Shown here: piece by piece, positions 30,847 to 43,127 of the stretch
How positions within the stretch are numbered: position 1 is the first letter of the stretch
Layout: every line of letters starts with the position of its first letter
Assembly (NCBI RefSeq): GCF_002575655.3
Contig: NC_053037.3
Span: forward strand, 248,839,135 to 248,903,134
Direction of reading: 5' to 3'
Source: Aegilops tauschii subsp. strangulata
Taxonomy: Eukaryota; Streptophyta; Magnoliopsida; Poales; Poaceae
DNA: 64,000 nt
Made by a program: the position numbers and the translations under genes
The notes under the pieces: model-generated
Told to the model about the DNA's origin: nothing
Databases searched by the model: none
Seen by the model: the letters and a program-made list of their open reading frames with translations, nothing else

Positions 30847-31640
30847 GAGATTTTAGCACCATTGCTGCACCTCTCAATGAGCTTACAAAGAAGGATGTGC
30901 CTTTTGTTTGGGGTACCGCACAGGAAGAAGCCTTCACGGTATTGAAAGATAAGTTGACACATGCTCCTTTACTCCAACTTCCTGATTTTAATAAGACTTT
31001 TGAGCTTGAATGTGATGCTAGTGGCATTGGATTAGGAGGTGTGTTATTACAAGATGGCAAACCTGTTGCATACTTTTCTGAAAAATTGAGTGGGCCTAGT
31101 CTGAATTATTCTACTTATGATAAAGAACTATATGCTCTTGTTCGGACTTTAGAAACATGGCAACATTATTTATGGCCCAAAGAATTTGTTATACATTCTG
31201 ATCATGAATCTTTGAAACATATTAAAAGTCAAGCTAAACTGAATCGTAGACATGCTAAATGGGTTGAATTCATTGAAACTTTCCCTTATGTCATTAAACA
31301 CAAGAAGGGTAAAGAAAATGTTATTGCTGATGCATTGTCTCGTCGCTATACTATGCTTTCACAACTTGACTTCAAAATATTTGGTTTGGAGACCATCAAA
31401 GATCAATATGTGCATGATGCTGATTTTAAAGATGTATTGCAGAATTGTAAAGAAGGAAGAACCTGGAACAAGTTTGTCGTTAATGATGGATTTGTGTTCC
31501 GTGCTAACAAGCTATGCATTCCAGCTAGCTCTCTTCGTCTTTTGTTGTTGCAGGAGGCGCATGGAGGAGGATTAATGGGACACTTTGGCGTGAAGAAGAC
31601 GGAGGACGTACTTGCTACACATTCTTTTGGCCAAAGATGA
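30803..31640 (+). pseudogene. A RNase H and integrase zinc module
   Basis: Continues RT ([13 protein letters not shown]) in the shifted frame. RNase H carries [39 protein letters not shown] and [11 protein letters not shown], so the D-E-D-D residues look intact. The integrase N-terminal module starts [13 protein letters not shown] second one-base deletion in a T run near 31622, compared with B, ends this frame at 31640. The protein degrades element RNA during DNA synthesis. Apart from the two indels it looks undamaged. Confidence 0.9.
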
Positions 31641-32941
31641 GACGGGATGTTGAGCGTTTTGTTGCTCGCTGCACTACATGTCGAAAAGCTAAGTCACGAC
31701 TCAATCCTCATGGTTTATATATGCCTTTGCCTGTACCTAGTGTTCCTTGGGAGGATATATCTATGGACTTTGTTTTAGGTTTACCTCGAACAAAGAAGGG
31801 GAGGGATAGCATATTTGTTGTCGTGGATAGATTCTCGAAAATGGCACACTTTATACCATGTCATAAAAGCGATGATGCTGTTAATGTTGCTGATTTGTTC
31901 TTTCGTGAAATTATTCGCTTGCATGGTGTGCCAAATACTATTGTTTCAGATCGTGATACTAAATTTCTTAGCCACTTTTGGAGATGTTTATGGGCTAAGT
32001 TGGGGACCAAACTGCTTTTTAGTACCACTTGTCACCACCAAACTGATGGACAAACTGAAGTAGTCAATAGAACATTGTCTACAATGCTTAGGGCTGTTTT
32101 GAAGAATAATAAGAAAATGTGGGAAGAATGCTTGCCTCATATTGAGTTTGCTTATAATCGTTCATTGCATTCTACTACTAAGATGTGCCCTTTTGAAATT
32201 GTGTATGGTTTCCTACCTCGTGCACCTATTGATTTGTTGCCTCTTCCATCTTCGGAGAAGGTTAATTTTGATGCTAAACAACGTGCTGAATTGATCTTAA
32301 AAATGCATGAGTTAACTAAGGAAAACATTGAGCGTATGAATGCTAAATATAAACTTGCTGGAGATAAGGATAGAAAACATGTTGTGTTTGCACCTGGAGA
32401 TCTTGTTTGGTTACATTTGCGTAAGGATAGATTTCCTGATTTGCGCAAATCAAAGCTAATGCCACGTGCTGATGGTCCTTTTAAGGTGTTAGAGAAAATA
32501 AATGATAATGCATATAAACTTGAGCTGCCTGCAGATTTTGGGGTTAGTCCCACTTTTAACATTGCAGATTTGAAGCCTTATTTGGGTGAGGAAGATGAGC
32601 TTCCGTCGAGGACGACTTCATTTCAAGAAGGGGAGGATGATGAGGACATCAATACCATTGTTACACCCACAGGCCCTGCTGCTATACATACTGGACCAAT
32701 TACTAGAGCTCGCGCACGCCAATTAAATTACCAGGTACTTTCGTTTCTTGCTAATGATTCTAATGTTCATGAGAATATGATGCTGCCTAAATTGGATACA
32801 TTTGTTTTGCTTACAAATGAAGGGCCTAGCTTTGAGAAGGATGAACATTGGAGCAAGAACAAGCATGGAGATGATGGCATGCGCATGGGGAACAAGAACG
32901 GAGTTACAAGTGATGATTTCAGGACGTTGAAGCCACCATAA
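31637..32941 (+). CDS. A integrase with C-terminal extension into the LTR
   Basis: Carries the remaining zinc cysteines ([11 protein letters not shown]) and the catalytic core. The first aspartate is in ISMDFVLGL (31766-31768), the second in [14 protein letters not shown], and the glutamate in [12 protein letters not shown]. The GPY/F-like module ([19 protein letters not shown]) and ADLKPYL follow. The frame crosses the LTR boundary at 32638 and ends at 32941, adding about 101 residues with [18 protein letters not shown] and [19 protein letters not shown]. Such an extension is known in CRM elements and has been linked to targeting. [11 protein letters not shown] replaces [11 protein letters not shown] of B and C. 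Confidence 0.9.
   Translation: MRRDVERFVARCTTCRKAKSRLNPHGLYMPLPVPSVPWEDISMDFVLGLPRTKKGRDSIFVVVDRFSKMAHFIPCHKSDDAVNVADLFFREIIRLHGVPNTIVSDRDTKFLSHFWRCLWAKLGTKLLFSTTCHHQTDGQTEVVNRTLSTMLRAVLKNNKKMWEECLPHIEFAYNRSLHSTTKMCPFEIVYGFLPRAPIDLLPLPSSEKVNFDAKQRAELILKMHELTKENIERMNAKYKLAGDKDRKHVVFAPGDLVWLHLRKDRFPDLRKSKLMPRADGPFKVLEKINDNAYKLELPADFGVSPTFNIADLKPYLGEEDELPSRTTSFQEGEDDEDINTIVTPTGPAAIHTGPITRARARQLNYQVLSFLANDSNVHENMMLPKLDTFVLLTNEGPSFEKDEHWSKNKHGDDGMRMGNKNGVTSDDFRTLKPP
32625..32637 (+). other. A polypurine tract
   Basis: AAGAAGGGGAGGA immediately before the 3' LTR. It primes plus-strand DNA. It lies within the polyprotein coding frame. Confidence 0.88.
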
Positions 32942-33556
32942 TGCGTGCATGAAGCCTTGGACGAAATATACAAGATGCTACTTCATAACTTTCGTCCAGA
33001 GGCTATTCTAGGTGCTGCGTCACCTTATTATTGGGCCAGGCCCATGTAATTTCGAAATACATAAGTATAGGCTGTTTTTAGAGTCCGTATGTGTGGGGAA
33101 ACAAGAGATAGGGTTGGTTTCGGACCCCTTCCTCAAGGGCCACGAAATTCCCCCCCCTCTTCCTCCATATATACAGCCCTTAGGACGTCGTTTAGACTTT
33201 GGGTTTTGTTTAGATTAAAAGTTCGCCCTAGCTGCAACTTCGCGTACTTCGTTTGTGTTCAGCGACCAGACAAAGGCGTCACAGAACCCCACCTTGATCA
33301 ATAAAGCTTTCATCTTATATTCGCAATATCCGGATTGCAATCTCAGTTTCTTGCTTGTTCTTCGTTTGCTCGCAGGAAACAGACCCTCGTGGTCAGGTTG
33401 ATCGTGCTCCGGCGTGGTCGATAACCTCTCGGAGTTGGTTTAGCGATTGCTAAGGCGCGACGTCCTCGCACGTTCGTAGTCGGATCGTCAAAGTCGACTT
33501 CCACCAAAGCGATATCCATCATCTCATCGAAAGACGGGACACCTTTGCCTCTATCA
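32638..33556 (+). repeat. A 3' LTR
   Basis: The LTR is 919 bp. AATAAA at 33300-33305 would direct 3' end formation. Its first 304 bp encode the end of the polyprotein. Confidence 0.95.
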
Positions 33557-34376
33557 GTTGAGCAAACCGGTAACATAGCCAAATAACGGTTTGCTAGGAT
33601 AGTGAAGGTTAGAGGCTTATCGTGGTATTTGGGATGCTGACGAACAAGTGGTAGGTAGTGAGACCAAGTGATAGCAGCGAGAGAACTAGCAAGCAAAGAT
33701 AGTAGTGATATTCAAGGTAATGGTCATCTTGCCTGGAATCCCGCTTGGAAGAAGATCAAATCCGTGAAGTAGTCGAACAAGCGCAGTCAAACGAATCCTC
33801 ACAACTTCAAAGCGTAATCGGGAACTATCAAGAAGAAGCACAACCAGAAAGAAGCAAACAACAAGTTAAACACACATATCATAATCATGACATGATGCAC
33901 AAACAAGTATGATGCATATCCGGTTTACAAGTCATGGTATGACAAGAGTGCAACAAACAATACTACACATTAAATGAAGCTCCACAATCAATTTATTTAG
34001 TTCACTCCCGTTTATGCTACGCATGAATATTAAATGTTTGTTAAACATGGCAAGAGGTTAAGCATAAGTAAACTACCTATCTAGGAAATTTAAATGAACC
34101 CGGAAGCAACACATACAATTTTGGAAAATTCCCATATGCAATTTTTGAATTTGCTACTGTTCTTCCCAAAACACAATTTTAATGTTGTTAAATAGGAAAA
34201 GTAAGTGCACTATGCTATTCTACACGTTTTTCAAGTCAATTTACATATATAATTTAGTTAATTCGGAGCTATGTTTTTTAGTTATGAAACAAACTGTTTA
34301 GCAAGTTATTTATGAAAATTAATGCAAACAACATTTTAAACATGTTGTTATCATGATGCAGGTGACATATTCAAGT
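33557..34376. other. Unclassified repeat, right half of the host of element A
   Basis: Continuation of 24516-25732 after the GTTGA duplication. AT-rich and noncoding. It ends where the LTR of element D begins. Confidence 0.55.
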
Positions 34377-34985
34377 TGATAGAGGCGAGGGTCCCGATCT
34401 TTCAATGAGATGATAACTATCAATTTGGTGGAGACGACTTTGACGATCCGACTACAAACGTGCACGATGTTGCACCTTAGCAATCGCTAAACCAATCTCT
34501 CGAGGTTACTGACGATGCTGGAAACACGATCAGCCTCACCACGAAGGTCTATTCCTGCATGCAATCGAAGAACAAGCAAGAATATGGTAATCCAATATGA
34601 ATATTATGAATATATATGAAGTATTGATAAATGTGGGGATCCGAAAGCGGTCTTGGTCTGGTTATTGGACACAAACGAAGTACACGAAGTTGCAATGGCT
34701 AACTTTTAACTAAACAAATCCTAGGGAAAAGCTACTAGATGGATCTACTTATATAGGAGCAAGGGATGGCGACCAAGGAGGTGGGAGGACGTCCCAAGGC
34801 AGACTAAAACTAACTCTAGGTCGTACAAGGCTCATGGGCCTAAGTAGAGGCGATGCAACACCATTGGACTTGTAGTTTGACTCAGATTCTGCTGCAGCAT
34901 CAGATTGTTTCGTCAATAACTCAATGCTCCGGACGAATTTGAAGGTGAATCCAATTGGGTTGGAAAGAGCACGAAATCTACTTCC
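34377..34985 (-). repeat. D 3' LTR, truncated
   Basis: Starts TGATAGAGGC on the plus strand and aligns loosely with the LTR of C (GCAATCGCTAAACCAA, AAGAACAAGCAAGAA). On its inner side it joins directly to integrase sequence near 34985 without the integrase C-terminal module. A deletion removed the end of pol and the start of the LTR. Confidence 0.7.
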
Positions 34986-36242
34986 CAACAAAAAAAGAAT
35001 CACCCAATTCGGAGTCCGTGTGAAAGAGTTCTTGTAGTGGTAGGGGTAGAATGTCCAATGGGGACAATGGGTTGAAACCATAGACGACCTCGAAGGGGGA
35101 CTTGCCGGTAGTCGAATGTCTTGCGTGGTTATAGGCGTACTCGGTGATGGGTAGACACTCCTCCCACTCCTTGATGTTCCTCTTGATCAACACGCATAGG
35201 AGAGTAGATAGCATCCGGTTCGTGACCTCCGTTTGGCCGTCGGTTTGTGGATGGTATGCCGAAAAGAACAAGAGCTTGATTCCGAGCTTGGCGCATAGCG
35301 TCTTCCAAAAGTAGCTTAGGAACTTGATGTCGTGGTCCGAAACAATCGTCTTTGGCACTCCATGTAGACGCAACATTTCCCTACGAAAGAGATTTGCAAC
35401 ATGTGAAGCATCGTCTATCTTGTTGCATGGGATAAAATGTGCCATCTTAGAGAAATGGTCCACAACAACAAATACGGAATCTTTGCCATTTCGAGTTCTA
35501 GGCAAGCCAAGCACAAAGTCCATACTAATGTCTTATCATGGGTGATACGGTATAGGAAGTGGCATATAAAGACCATGGGATTGAGCTTTTGACTTAGCTT
35601 TGCGACATGTAGAGCATCGGTTGGTGAAGCGTGAGACGTCGCAGAACATCTTGGGCCAAAAGTAGTTCTTGGAGAGCGTAGCGAATGTCTTGTCATGTCC
35701 AAAGTGTCCCATTAGTCCGCCTCCATGAGATTCTTGCAAAAGTAACAAATGAAGAGAAGACTCAGGGATACATAGTTTGTTAGCTCTCATAAGATAATCA
35801 TCTTTGATGTAATAGCGTTCCCAAGACGTATGCGTCAAACATTTGGCATAAGGAATAGCAAAAGTAGGATCATTCGCATACAAGTCTTTTATGTGCTCAA
35901 AGCCAATGACATTCAATTCAAGTTTGGTAACAAGCATGCATTTGTGGGAAAGAGCATCCGCCACAACAATTTCCTTACCTTTGATGTATTTGATGACATA
36001 AGGAAATGATTCTATGAACTCACTCCACTTAGCATGACACTTGTTCAAATTAGTTTGACCCTTAAGATATTTAAGCGTTTCACGGTCGATATGAATGACA
36101 AATTCATGAGGGCGAAGATAATGTTCCCACTCACGCAAAACTTGCACTAAAGCATATAGCTCATTGTCATAGATGGGATAATTGAGTTGCGCTCCAGAAA
36201 GTTTTTCACTAAAGTAAGCAATTGCGCTCTTCTCTTGCATTA
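34978..36242 (-). pseudogene. D RNase H end and integrase, truncated
   Basis: Joins across element C to 44050. It contains [46 protein letters not shown], then the zinc module [12 protein letters not shown] and [11 protein letters not shown], and the core [24 protein letters not shown] and [15 protein letters not shown] residues are present. Between YHP and DISMDF two adjacent stops replace the Trp-Glu seen in A (TGA TAA near 35533-35538). The C-terminal GPY/F module is missing because of the deletion into the LTR. The frame is the same on both sides of the double stop. Confidence 0.85.
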
Positions 36243-36247
36243 ACACA

Positions 36248-37164
36248 TGATAGAGGCAAAGGTGTCCCATCTTTCGATGAGATGATGGATATCGCTTTGG
36301 TGGAAGTCGACTTTGATGATCCGACTACAAATGTGTGATGACGCCGCGCCTTAGCAATCGCTAAACCAACTCCGAGAGGTTATTGACCACGCTGGAGCAT
36401 GATCAACCTGACCACGAGGGTCTATTTCCTGCGAGCAAACGAAGAACAAGCAAGAAACTGAGATTGCAATCTGGATATTGCGAATATAAGGTGAAAGCTT
36501 TATTGATCAAGGTGGGGTTCTGTGACGCCTGTGTCTGGTCGTTGAACACAAACGAAGTACGCAAAGTTGCAGCTATGAAGAACTTTTAATCTAAACAAAA
36601 CCCAAAGTCTATACGACGCCCTAAGGGCTGTATATACGGAGGAAGAGGGGGGAATTTCGTGGCGCTTCGGGAAGGGGTCCGAAACCAACCCTATCTCTTG
36701 TTTCCCCACAAATACGGACTCTAAAAACATCCTATACTCAAGTATTTCGAAATTACATGGGCCTGGCCCAATAATAAGGTGACGCAGCACCTAGAATAGC
36801 CTCTGGACGAAAGTTATGAAGTAGCATCTTGTATATTTCGTCCAAGGCTTCATGCACGCATTATGGTGGCTTCAACGTCCTGAAATCATCACTTGTAACT
36901 CCGTTCTTGTTCCCCATGCGCATGCCATTATCTCCATGCTTGTTCTTGCTCCAATGTTCATCCTTCTCAAAGCTAGGCCCTTCATTTGTAAGCAAAACAA
37001 ATGTATCCAATTTAGGCAGCATCATATTCTCATAAACATTAGAATCATTACCAAGAAACGAAAGTACCTGGTAATTTAATTGGCGTGCGCGAGCTCTAGT
37101 AATTGGTCCAGTATGTATAGCAGCAGGGGCTGTGGGTGTAACAATGGTATTGATGTCCTCATCA
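36248..37164 (-). repeat. C 3' LTR
   Basis: The LTR is 917 bp, plus-strand ends TGATAGAGGC and CCTCATCA. It contains the polyprotein C-terminus (stop near 36861) and a TTTATT (AATAAA on the minus strand) near 36500. Confidence 0.94.
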
Positions 37165-38117
37165 TCATCCCCTTCTTGAAATGAAGTCGTCCTCGACGGA
37201 AGCTCATCTCCCTCACCCAAATAAGGCTTCAAATCTGCAATGTTAAAAGTGGGACTAACCCCAAAATCTGCAGGCAGCTCAAGTTTATATGCATTATCAT
37301 TTATTTTCTCTAACACCTTAAAAGGACCATCAGCACGTGGCATTAGCTTTGATTTGCGCAAATCAGGAAATCTATCCTTGCGCAAATGTAACCAAACAAG
37401 ATCTCCAGGTGCAAACACAACATGTTTTCTACCCTTATCTCCAGCAAGTTTATATTTAGCATTCATAAGCTCAATGTTTTCCTTAGTTAACTCATGCATT
37501 TTTAAGATCAATTCAGCACGTTGTTTAGCATCAAAATTAACCTTCTCCGAAGATGGAAGAGGCAACAAATCAATAGGTGCACGAGGTAGGAAACCATACA
37601 CAATTTCAAAAGGGCACATCTTAGTAGTAGAATGCAATGAACGATTATAAGCAAACTCAATATGAGGCAAGCATTCTTCCCACATTTTCTTATTATTCTT
37701 CAAAACAGCCCTAAGCATAGTAGACAATGTTCTATTGACTACTTCAGTTTGTCCATCAGTTTGGGGGTGACAAGTAGTACTAAAAAGCAGTTTAGTCCCC
37801 AACTTAGCCCATAAACATCTCCAAAAGTGGCTAAGAAATTTAGTATCACGATCTGAAACAATAGTATTTGGCACACCATGCAAACGAATAATTTCACGGA
37901 AGAACAAATCAGCAACATTAACAGCATCATCGCTTTTATGACATGGTATAAAGTGTGCCATTTTCGAGAATCTATCCACGACAACAAATATGCTATCCCT
38001 CCCCTTCTTTGTTCGAGGTAAACCTAAAACAAAGTCCATAGATATATCCTCCCAAGGAACACTAGGTACAGGTAAAGGCATATATAAGCCATGAGGATTG
38101 AGTCGTGACTTAGCTTT
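36861..38117 (-). pseudogene. C integrase core and C-terminal extension
   Basis: Open from after the TAA at 38118-38120 through the LTR border at 37164 to the stop at 36861. The catalytic residues are present: [24 protein letters not shown] and [11 protein letters not shown]. The GPF module and the LTR-encoded extension with [14 protein letters not shown] are also present. Relative to A it has small substitutions such as [12 protein letters not shown]. It would join element DNA to the genome, but the upstream stop separates it from the polyprotein. The TAA replaces CAA found in B (CQKAKS), a C to T change. Confidence 0.88.
37165..37177 (-). other. C polypurine tract
   Basis: Minus strand AAGAAGGGGATGA next to the 3' LTR and inside the coding frame. 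It has one change compared with A and B (T for G). Confidence 0.85.
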
Positions 38118-39167
38118 TTAACATGTAGTGCAGCGAGCAACAAAACGCTCAACATCCCGTCTCGTCTTTGGCCAAAAGAAATGTGTAGCAAGTACGTCCT
38201 CCGTCTTCTTCACGCCAAAGTGTCCCTTTAATCCTCCTCCATGCGCCTCCTGCAACAACAAAAGATGAAAAGAGCTAGCTGGAATGCATAGCTTGTTAGC
38301 ACGGAACACAAATCCATCATTAACGACAAACTTGTTCCAGGTTCTTCCTTCTTTACAATTCTGCAAAACATCTTTAAAATCAGCATCATGCACATATTGA
38401 TCTTTGATGGTCTCCAAACCAAATATTTTGAAGTCAAGTTGTGACAGCATAGTATAGCGACGAGACAATGCATCAGCAATAACATTTTCTTTACCCTTCT
38501 TGTGTTTAATGACATAAGGGAAAGTTTCAATGAATTCAACCCATTTAGCATGTCTACGGTTCAGTTTAGCTTGACTTTTAATATGTTTCAAAGATTCATG
38601 ATCAGAATGAATAACAAATTCTTTGGGCCATAAATAATGTTGCCATGTTTCTAAAGTCCGAACAAGAGCATATAGTTCTTTATCATAAGTAGAATAATTC
38701 AGACTAGGCCCACTCAATTTTTCAGAAAAGTATGCAACAGGTTTACCATCTTGTAATAACACACCTCCTAATCCAATTCCACTAGCATCACATTCAAGCT
38801 CAAAAGTCTTATTAAAATCAGGAAGTTGGAGTAAAGGAGAATGTGTCAACTTATCTTTCAATACCGTGAAGGCTTCTTCCTGTGCGGTACCCCAAACAAA
38901 AGGCACATCCTTCTTTGTAAGCTCGTTGAGAGGTGCAGCAATGGTGCTGAAATCTCTCGCAAAACGCCTATAGAAACCAGCGAGGCCAAGGAAACTCCTC
39001 ACTTGTGTGACCGTTTTGGGCTGCGGCCAACTCTCAATAGCTTCAATCTTCGCTTTATCAACTTCAATTCCCTGTGGAGTAACAACATAGCCAAGAAAAG
39101 ATACTCGGTCGGTGCAAAAGGTGCACTTCCCAAGGTTACCAAACAAACGTGCATCACGTAGAGCAAT
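38118..39167 (-). pseudogene. C RT end, RNase H, integrase zinc module
   Basis: Begins after a one-base deletion near 39168 (compare GCTGTTTTTATTG in A and B), with [19 protein letters not shown]. RNase H motifs [31 protein letters not shown] and IADALSRR are intact. The zinc module [12 protein letters not shown] and ARCTTC precede the TAA at 38118-38120. The RNase H to zinc module junction carries no frameshift, unlike A. Confidence 0.88.
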
Positions 39168-41976
39168 AAAATAGCACGTAAATGTTCCAAATGTTCTTCC
39201 AAAGATTTGCTATAAATCAGTATATCATCAAAATAGACTACCACAAATCGTCCAATAAAAGCACGTAAAACTTCGTTCATTAGTCTCATGAAAGTACTAG
39301 GTGCATTAGTTAACCCAAAAGGCATGACTAACCACTCATATAAACCAAACTTAGTTTTAAGTGCTGTTTTCCATTCATCTCCCAGTTTCATACGAATTTG
39401 ATGGTATCCACTACGCAAATCAACTTTGGAAAATATTGTAGAGCCACTCAATTCATCAAGCATATCATCTAGCCTAGGAATAGGATGACGATAACGAATA
39501 GTAATGTTATTAATGCCTCTACAATCAACACACATACGCGATGTACCATCCTTTTTAGGCACAAGTATAATAGGAACAGCACAAGGACTGAGAGATTCGC
39601 GTATATAACCTTTGTCGAGCAGCTCCTGTACTTGACGCATAATCTCCTTCGTCTCCTCTGGATTGGTACGGTATGGTGCACGGTTGGGTAGCGATGCACC
39701 GGGAATTAAGTCAATTTGATGCTCAATCCCTCGAATAGGTGGTAATCCCGCTGGCACGTCTTGTGGAAAGACGTCAACGAACTCCTGCAAAATGTTAGTG
39801 ACAGCAGGGGGCAAAGAGGAAGGCACGTCCTCGAATGAAAATAATGCCTCTTTGCACACAAAAGCATAGCAAACAGATTTGTTGAAATCTAGCTCATCAA
39901 TATCAGATTTTGTGGCAAGTAAACATGCACTTTTCAATTTAATTTCAGAAACAACACTAGATGGTTTATTATTAGGTTTCATTTGTTGCTCAAATTCTTT
40001 TGCCACAATCGGATTTTCACTCTTATTTTTCTCCTGTTTTGCTTTATTAGCTCTATTAATGTCATCTTTCAAAATGGAATCAGGAGTCATAGGAAGCAAA
40101 GTAATATTTTTATCCTTATGAACAAGAGTATACTGATTGTTTCTACCATGGTGTACAGAGTTTTTATCAAATTGCCATGGTCTACCAAGTAATAAGGAAC
40201 ATGCTTGCATGGGTACCACATCACAATCAACATAATCAGCATATGTAGAGATACTAAAATGCACACGAACAGTACGTGTTACCTTAACCTTGCCGCTGTT
40301 GTTGAACCATTGGATGTAGTAAGGATGTGGATGTGGTCTTGTGGTGAGAGATAGTTTCTCCACCATCTCCATGCTAGCCAAGTTGTTACAACTCCCTCCA
40401 TCTATGATGACGCGAACAGAACGTTCCTTCACAACTCCCTTTGTATGGAACAAATTATGCCTCTGATTTTGCTCTGCTTGTGTGACCTGCACACTCAAAA
40501 CACGTTGAGCAACTAAACATTCATACCTGTCAGCGTCTTCAGGAGCCATGTATTGCGTCTCATTTTCAGAATCATCTCCACCATGTTCTTCACGTGTAAT
40601 AAGAGCCAAAGTCTCCTCATCATAGTCACTAGCGGACTCATACCCACCATCCTCAGTAGCAATCATTACACGCTGAGATTTGCATTCTCGCGCATAATGT
40701 CCTCTTCCCTTACAACGACGACAAATAATATCACTTGTGTGCCCTGTTGATGCCATGGAAGAAGAAGAGCTCTGTGCAGGCCCGGCAGGTGCGCTCTTGG
40801 CAGATAGTGGTGGTTGTGCCTGCTTTCTTGTATCACGGCTGGAGGTGGAACCTGATGGAGGTGCTGGTGCAGTGGAAGTAGAAGATGCACGCGGTGTCCA
40901 TGATGAAGGTCGACCTGCAGAAAAGTTAGTTCGCGCCAATGCTTGTCGATCCTGCACTTCACGTTCAGCTTTACAACCAAGATTGAATAAACGAGTGATA
41001 TTAGTATACTCCTTTAGAATGGTCTGAATCTCTCTATTTAAACCACCCATAAAACGTGCAAGCATAGCTTCATTCTCCTCAACAATACCACATCTAATCA
41101 TGCCAGTTTGTAATTCCTGATAATATTCTTCTACAAAAATTTTCCCTTGTCGTAAATGCTGCAGTTTTTGAAGCAATTCACGTTGATAATATGGTGGAAC
41201 CCAACGAGTACGCATAGCAGTTTTCAAAGCAGCCCAAGTAGCTGGAATAGGATATAATCTACAATGTTCAGACCACCATACACATGCAAAACTAGTGAAA
41301 GCACAAACAGCAGCAGCAACCCGTCTCTCCTCGGGATATTGTAAACATGTTAAACGTTGTTCAGTTTCTAACTCCCAGGTAAGATATACATCAGGAATGT
41401 ATCTACCCTCAAACGATGGAATATTCAATTTCAGTTTAGGAACATGGTCATGATCTCGTACCTGAGGTGGTGGTGCAGGCCTACCGTTGCGAATATATAC
41501 CTGAGGTCGACCTGCTGGAGGTGGTGCTGGTGGCTGCACGTAGTTCTGATTTTGATCAACCTCATCCCCATAATCGCCCGCATAATCGTCATCCTCCTCA
41601 GCCACCGCAGTAGCAGGAGCCAAAGAAGCATCAACAGTAGGTGCAGCGCCACCCGAATTTTGACCAGTCTCAATTGGAACGCGCTGTGCTCGTCCCACTT
41701 GATTTGGAAGGCGGCGTTGAGATGTGGTTGTTGTTGTTGTAGAGGTGCGACAGGTGCAGCCGGTGGTGGTTGGGGAAGACGCTTGAGCAATTCATTAAAC
41801 CTGTTATCCAGCTTTGTCTCAAACGACTTCTCCACGGCATCTATCTTCTCCATAGCCTCTTCAAATCTGTTTAGCACATCTCCCACCTGGCCACTCATCA
41901 TTTGCTGAAATTTATCATGCAACCCCTTGTTCGTCATGTTCTCCCAATCAGTCTCATCGGATTGTGATCCTGCCAT
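39168..41976 (-). pseudogene. C gag, protease and RT
   Basis: The ATG at 41974-41976 matches A. A one-base deletion near 41735 (CTCAACG for CTCCAACG) shifts gag after QQQQPHL. The true frame continues in 41698-38999. Gag core, knuckle [14 protein letters not shown], protease [13 protein letters not shown], and RT with [11 protein letters not shown] are present and apparently functional in sequence. A second one-base deletion near 39168 ends the RT frame. A few codons near ILKEYTNITRLF are missing relative to A. Predicted roles are as in A. Confidence 0.88.
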
Positions 41977-43115
41977 GGTTAGCAGCAATAGAAACACAAA
42001 AGAATATGATCCTACAGACTACTAGGAAGTGGTGGTGATGGTGGTGTGTCACAAATCCTTCAAGCGAATCTCAAATTCTTACCAGTTCTTACCCAGCAGC
42101 AGGTGGTGATCGGCAACCGTTGTAGTCAAAACTCTCAAAGCTTGGATAGAGCGATTACCAGGGAGAGTCAAACGCACGACGTAGATGTATGTGGAGCTGG
42201 GAAGGCTTATAATATGGTAGCAAAAAGGGCCAGCAATAATCAATTCAGATATGCAAAGTTGAATAAACGCTCAACGACGGTACTGTGCTGGTCCTAGGGC
42301 TAGACCGTGCTAGAGACGTGAGCCTAGAACACTAACAAAATCACGGCGCTGCACGTAAACAAGGGAGGAGCACACTCTGAAAAAAATTCACTTTTATTTT
42401 TTTTCACTTTTTTTTCTCTTTTTTTTTATTTTTTTGCTCCGCAACAATTTTTTTTCGAAAAAGTCTACAAATGGTCTAAAAACTGCCTAGCCAGAATTTT
42501 CCAGACATAGTTTTTTTTGAAACTGGAACTATTTTTCTACTGCGGGTAACACAAAAGTTTGGGAGTCCTTCTCTGTCACGACTCGGAGTATGGCGTGATC
42601 TGGAATCCAAAACAGAGTAACAAAATACTGGACTTGGACTAGGACTGGTGGCGGAGATGAATCTGGTGGAACTCGGACTGGTGGCGGATATATGTTGCCG
42701 GTGTACTCGGATTGGCGTGATGGCGGCGGATATGTGGTGGCGTATATGGACTCGGATTGGCGGTGAATATGTGGTGGTGGTATATGGCAGCGGCGATGAA
42801 GTTGGTGCGGTGGTGGTATATGGCAGCAACGATGATGATGATGCGGTGGTGATCTATGGCAGCGGCGACGTGACAACCTGTGAACAGAACTCGAAACTCT
42901 AAAGGACTAGACGCTAAGACCAGCAACTTGACACGATGATGCAACCGCAAATTCAACAAAGCAAACACAAAAAAGATTATGCAAAGCCTCAGATTGGTTC
43001 GGATAGGATGAACTAACCCAAAAAAAATTTTGGCTTTTTCGTGGACTATAGGTATGAAGAACAAACTCGATCTAAACTACGAAAAACTATAAAATCTCAC
43101 CGAGCAACCTGGAAA
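41977..43115 (-). other. C untranslated leader
   Basis: Noncoding. It contains A/T homopolymer-rich stretches at 42380-42460 and an expanded GGTGGCGGATATATG-type minisatellite at about 42650-42860, different in arrangement from A and B. Confidence 0.7.
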
Positions 43116-43125
43116 TCTGATACCA
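43116..43125 (-). other. C primer binding site
   Basis: Minus strand TGGTATCAGA, two bases from the 5' LTR. Initiator tRNA-Met type. Confidence 0.9.
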
Positions 43126-43127
43126 CT

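Larger units (their letters stand above)
25733..33556 (+). mobile_element. A: complete CRM-type chromovirus, very young
   Basis: A 7824-bp element with 919-bp LTRs at both ends, flanked by GTTGA at 25728-25732 and 33557-33561. The LTRs differ at one position that I could find (T versus C in the TTTAGATTTTGGG region). Gag, protease and RT are intact. Two single-base deletions, near 30800 and 31622, break pol. CRM type is inferred from the RT sequence and from the polyprotein running into the 3' LTR, as in grass centromeric retrotransposons such as Cereba and Quinta. Confidence 0.93.
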
